A stretch of 6,547 nt of DNA, from positions 1-6,547 of the forward strand of contig JAIRKV010000123.1 in assembly GCA_031259935.1 (NCBI GenBank), in the 5' to 3' direction. The notes below the pieces were generated by a model that was not told the DNA's origin, ran no database searches, and saw nothing but the letters and a program-made list of their open reading frames with translations. Made by a program: the position numbers and the translations under genes. The first letter of the stretch is position 1. Every line of letters begins with the position of its first letter. This DNA is from Prevotellaceae bacterium (lineage in GTDB: Bacteria > Bacteroidota > Bacteroidia > Bacteroidales > UBA932). Positions 6,460-6,547 of the stretch are shown here, one piece after another.

Positions 6460-6547
6460 ATGAACATACCATCAAATTTAAAGTATTCAAACGATCACGA
6501 ATGGGTTCGCATTGAAGATAATAATATAGCGGTTGTCGGCATTACCG
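6460..6547 (+). CDS. gcvH: Glycine cleavage system H protein, N-terminal fragment
   Basis: The first 29 codons are present before the window ends. The sequence starts MNIPSNLKYSNDHEWVRIED (1-20) and continues NNIAVVGIT (21-29). The pattern xLKYxxxHEWV followed by a short turn and VGIT is the characteristic start of GcvH, the lipoyl carrier that shuttles the aminomethyl group between the P, T and L proteins of glycine cleavage in the cytosol. The lipoylated lysine falls later, outside the window. The ATG follows an A-rich leader from a consensus promoter. No glycine riboswitch is apparent in the short leader. Confidence 0.93.
   Translation, partial: MNIPSNLKYSNDHEWVRIEDNNIAVVGIT

Noticed and set aside
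6302..6490. 62-codon minus-strand open frame near gcvH
   Set aside because: It overlaps the gcvH start and promoter in antisense and has no promoter or family signal of its own.

Overview
The window looks like a chromosomal segment of an AT-rich member of the Bacteroidota, probably Bacteroidales. Three things point there. The promoters carry the -7 box TAnnTTTG typical of the phylum's primary sigma factor; the best one, upstream of gcvH, is TTTG-N19-TACCTTTG. Start codons follow A-rich leaders without a clear Shine-Dalgarno. The gene families are also typical: a SusC/RagA-like TonB-dependent receptor with an N-terminal carboxypeptidase-regulatory-like domain, a Bacteroidota-type TrmH/SpoU methyltransferase, class I dihydroorotase, a DPM1-like glycosyltransferase, and a long AsmA-family protein.

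Layout from left to right. (1) 1-221, minus: start of an exported SusC-like receptor, cut by the window edge. (2) 222-660: a gene-free stretch. It holds a near-perfect 30-bp inverted repeat (247-276 and 396-425, 29 of 30 matching) around 119 bp with a single recognisable promoter, which points away from the receptor. Further right are a CACGAAT-type repeat and a decayed GTCATTGCGA palindrome. (3) 661-3305, minus: a compact three-gene operon, transcribed glycosyltransferase, then pyrC, then RNA methyltransferase, with gaps of 30 and 5 bp and a TATCTTTG box just upstream. (4) 3472-6063, minus: an AsmA-family envelope protein with its own TACTTTTG box and a possible terminator downstream. (5) 6064-6459: divergent intergenic region ending in a consensus promoter. 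(6) 6460-6547, plus: the first 29 codons of gcvH, glycine cleavage H protein.

Most of the window is housekeeping: pyrimidine synthesis, RNA modification, envelope lipid and glycan work, glycine catabolism. The notable part is region 2. It reads as an invertible promoter (phase-variation switch) for the SusC-like receptor, captured in the OFF orientation. Flipping the segment would put the TAACTTTG box on the minus strand at about 291-298, about 70 bp before the receptor's ATG. Each repeat arm is itself a dyad of two 10-bp half-sites around a 6-bp core, the layout expected of a tyrosine-recombinase crossover site. No recombinase gene is in the window, so the enzyme would act from elsewhere. 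The inversion is inferred from one orientation only.
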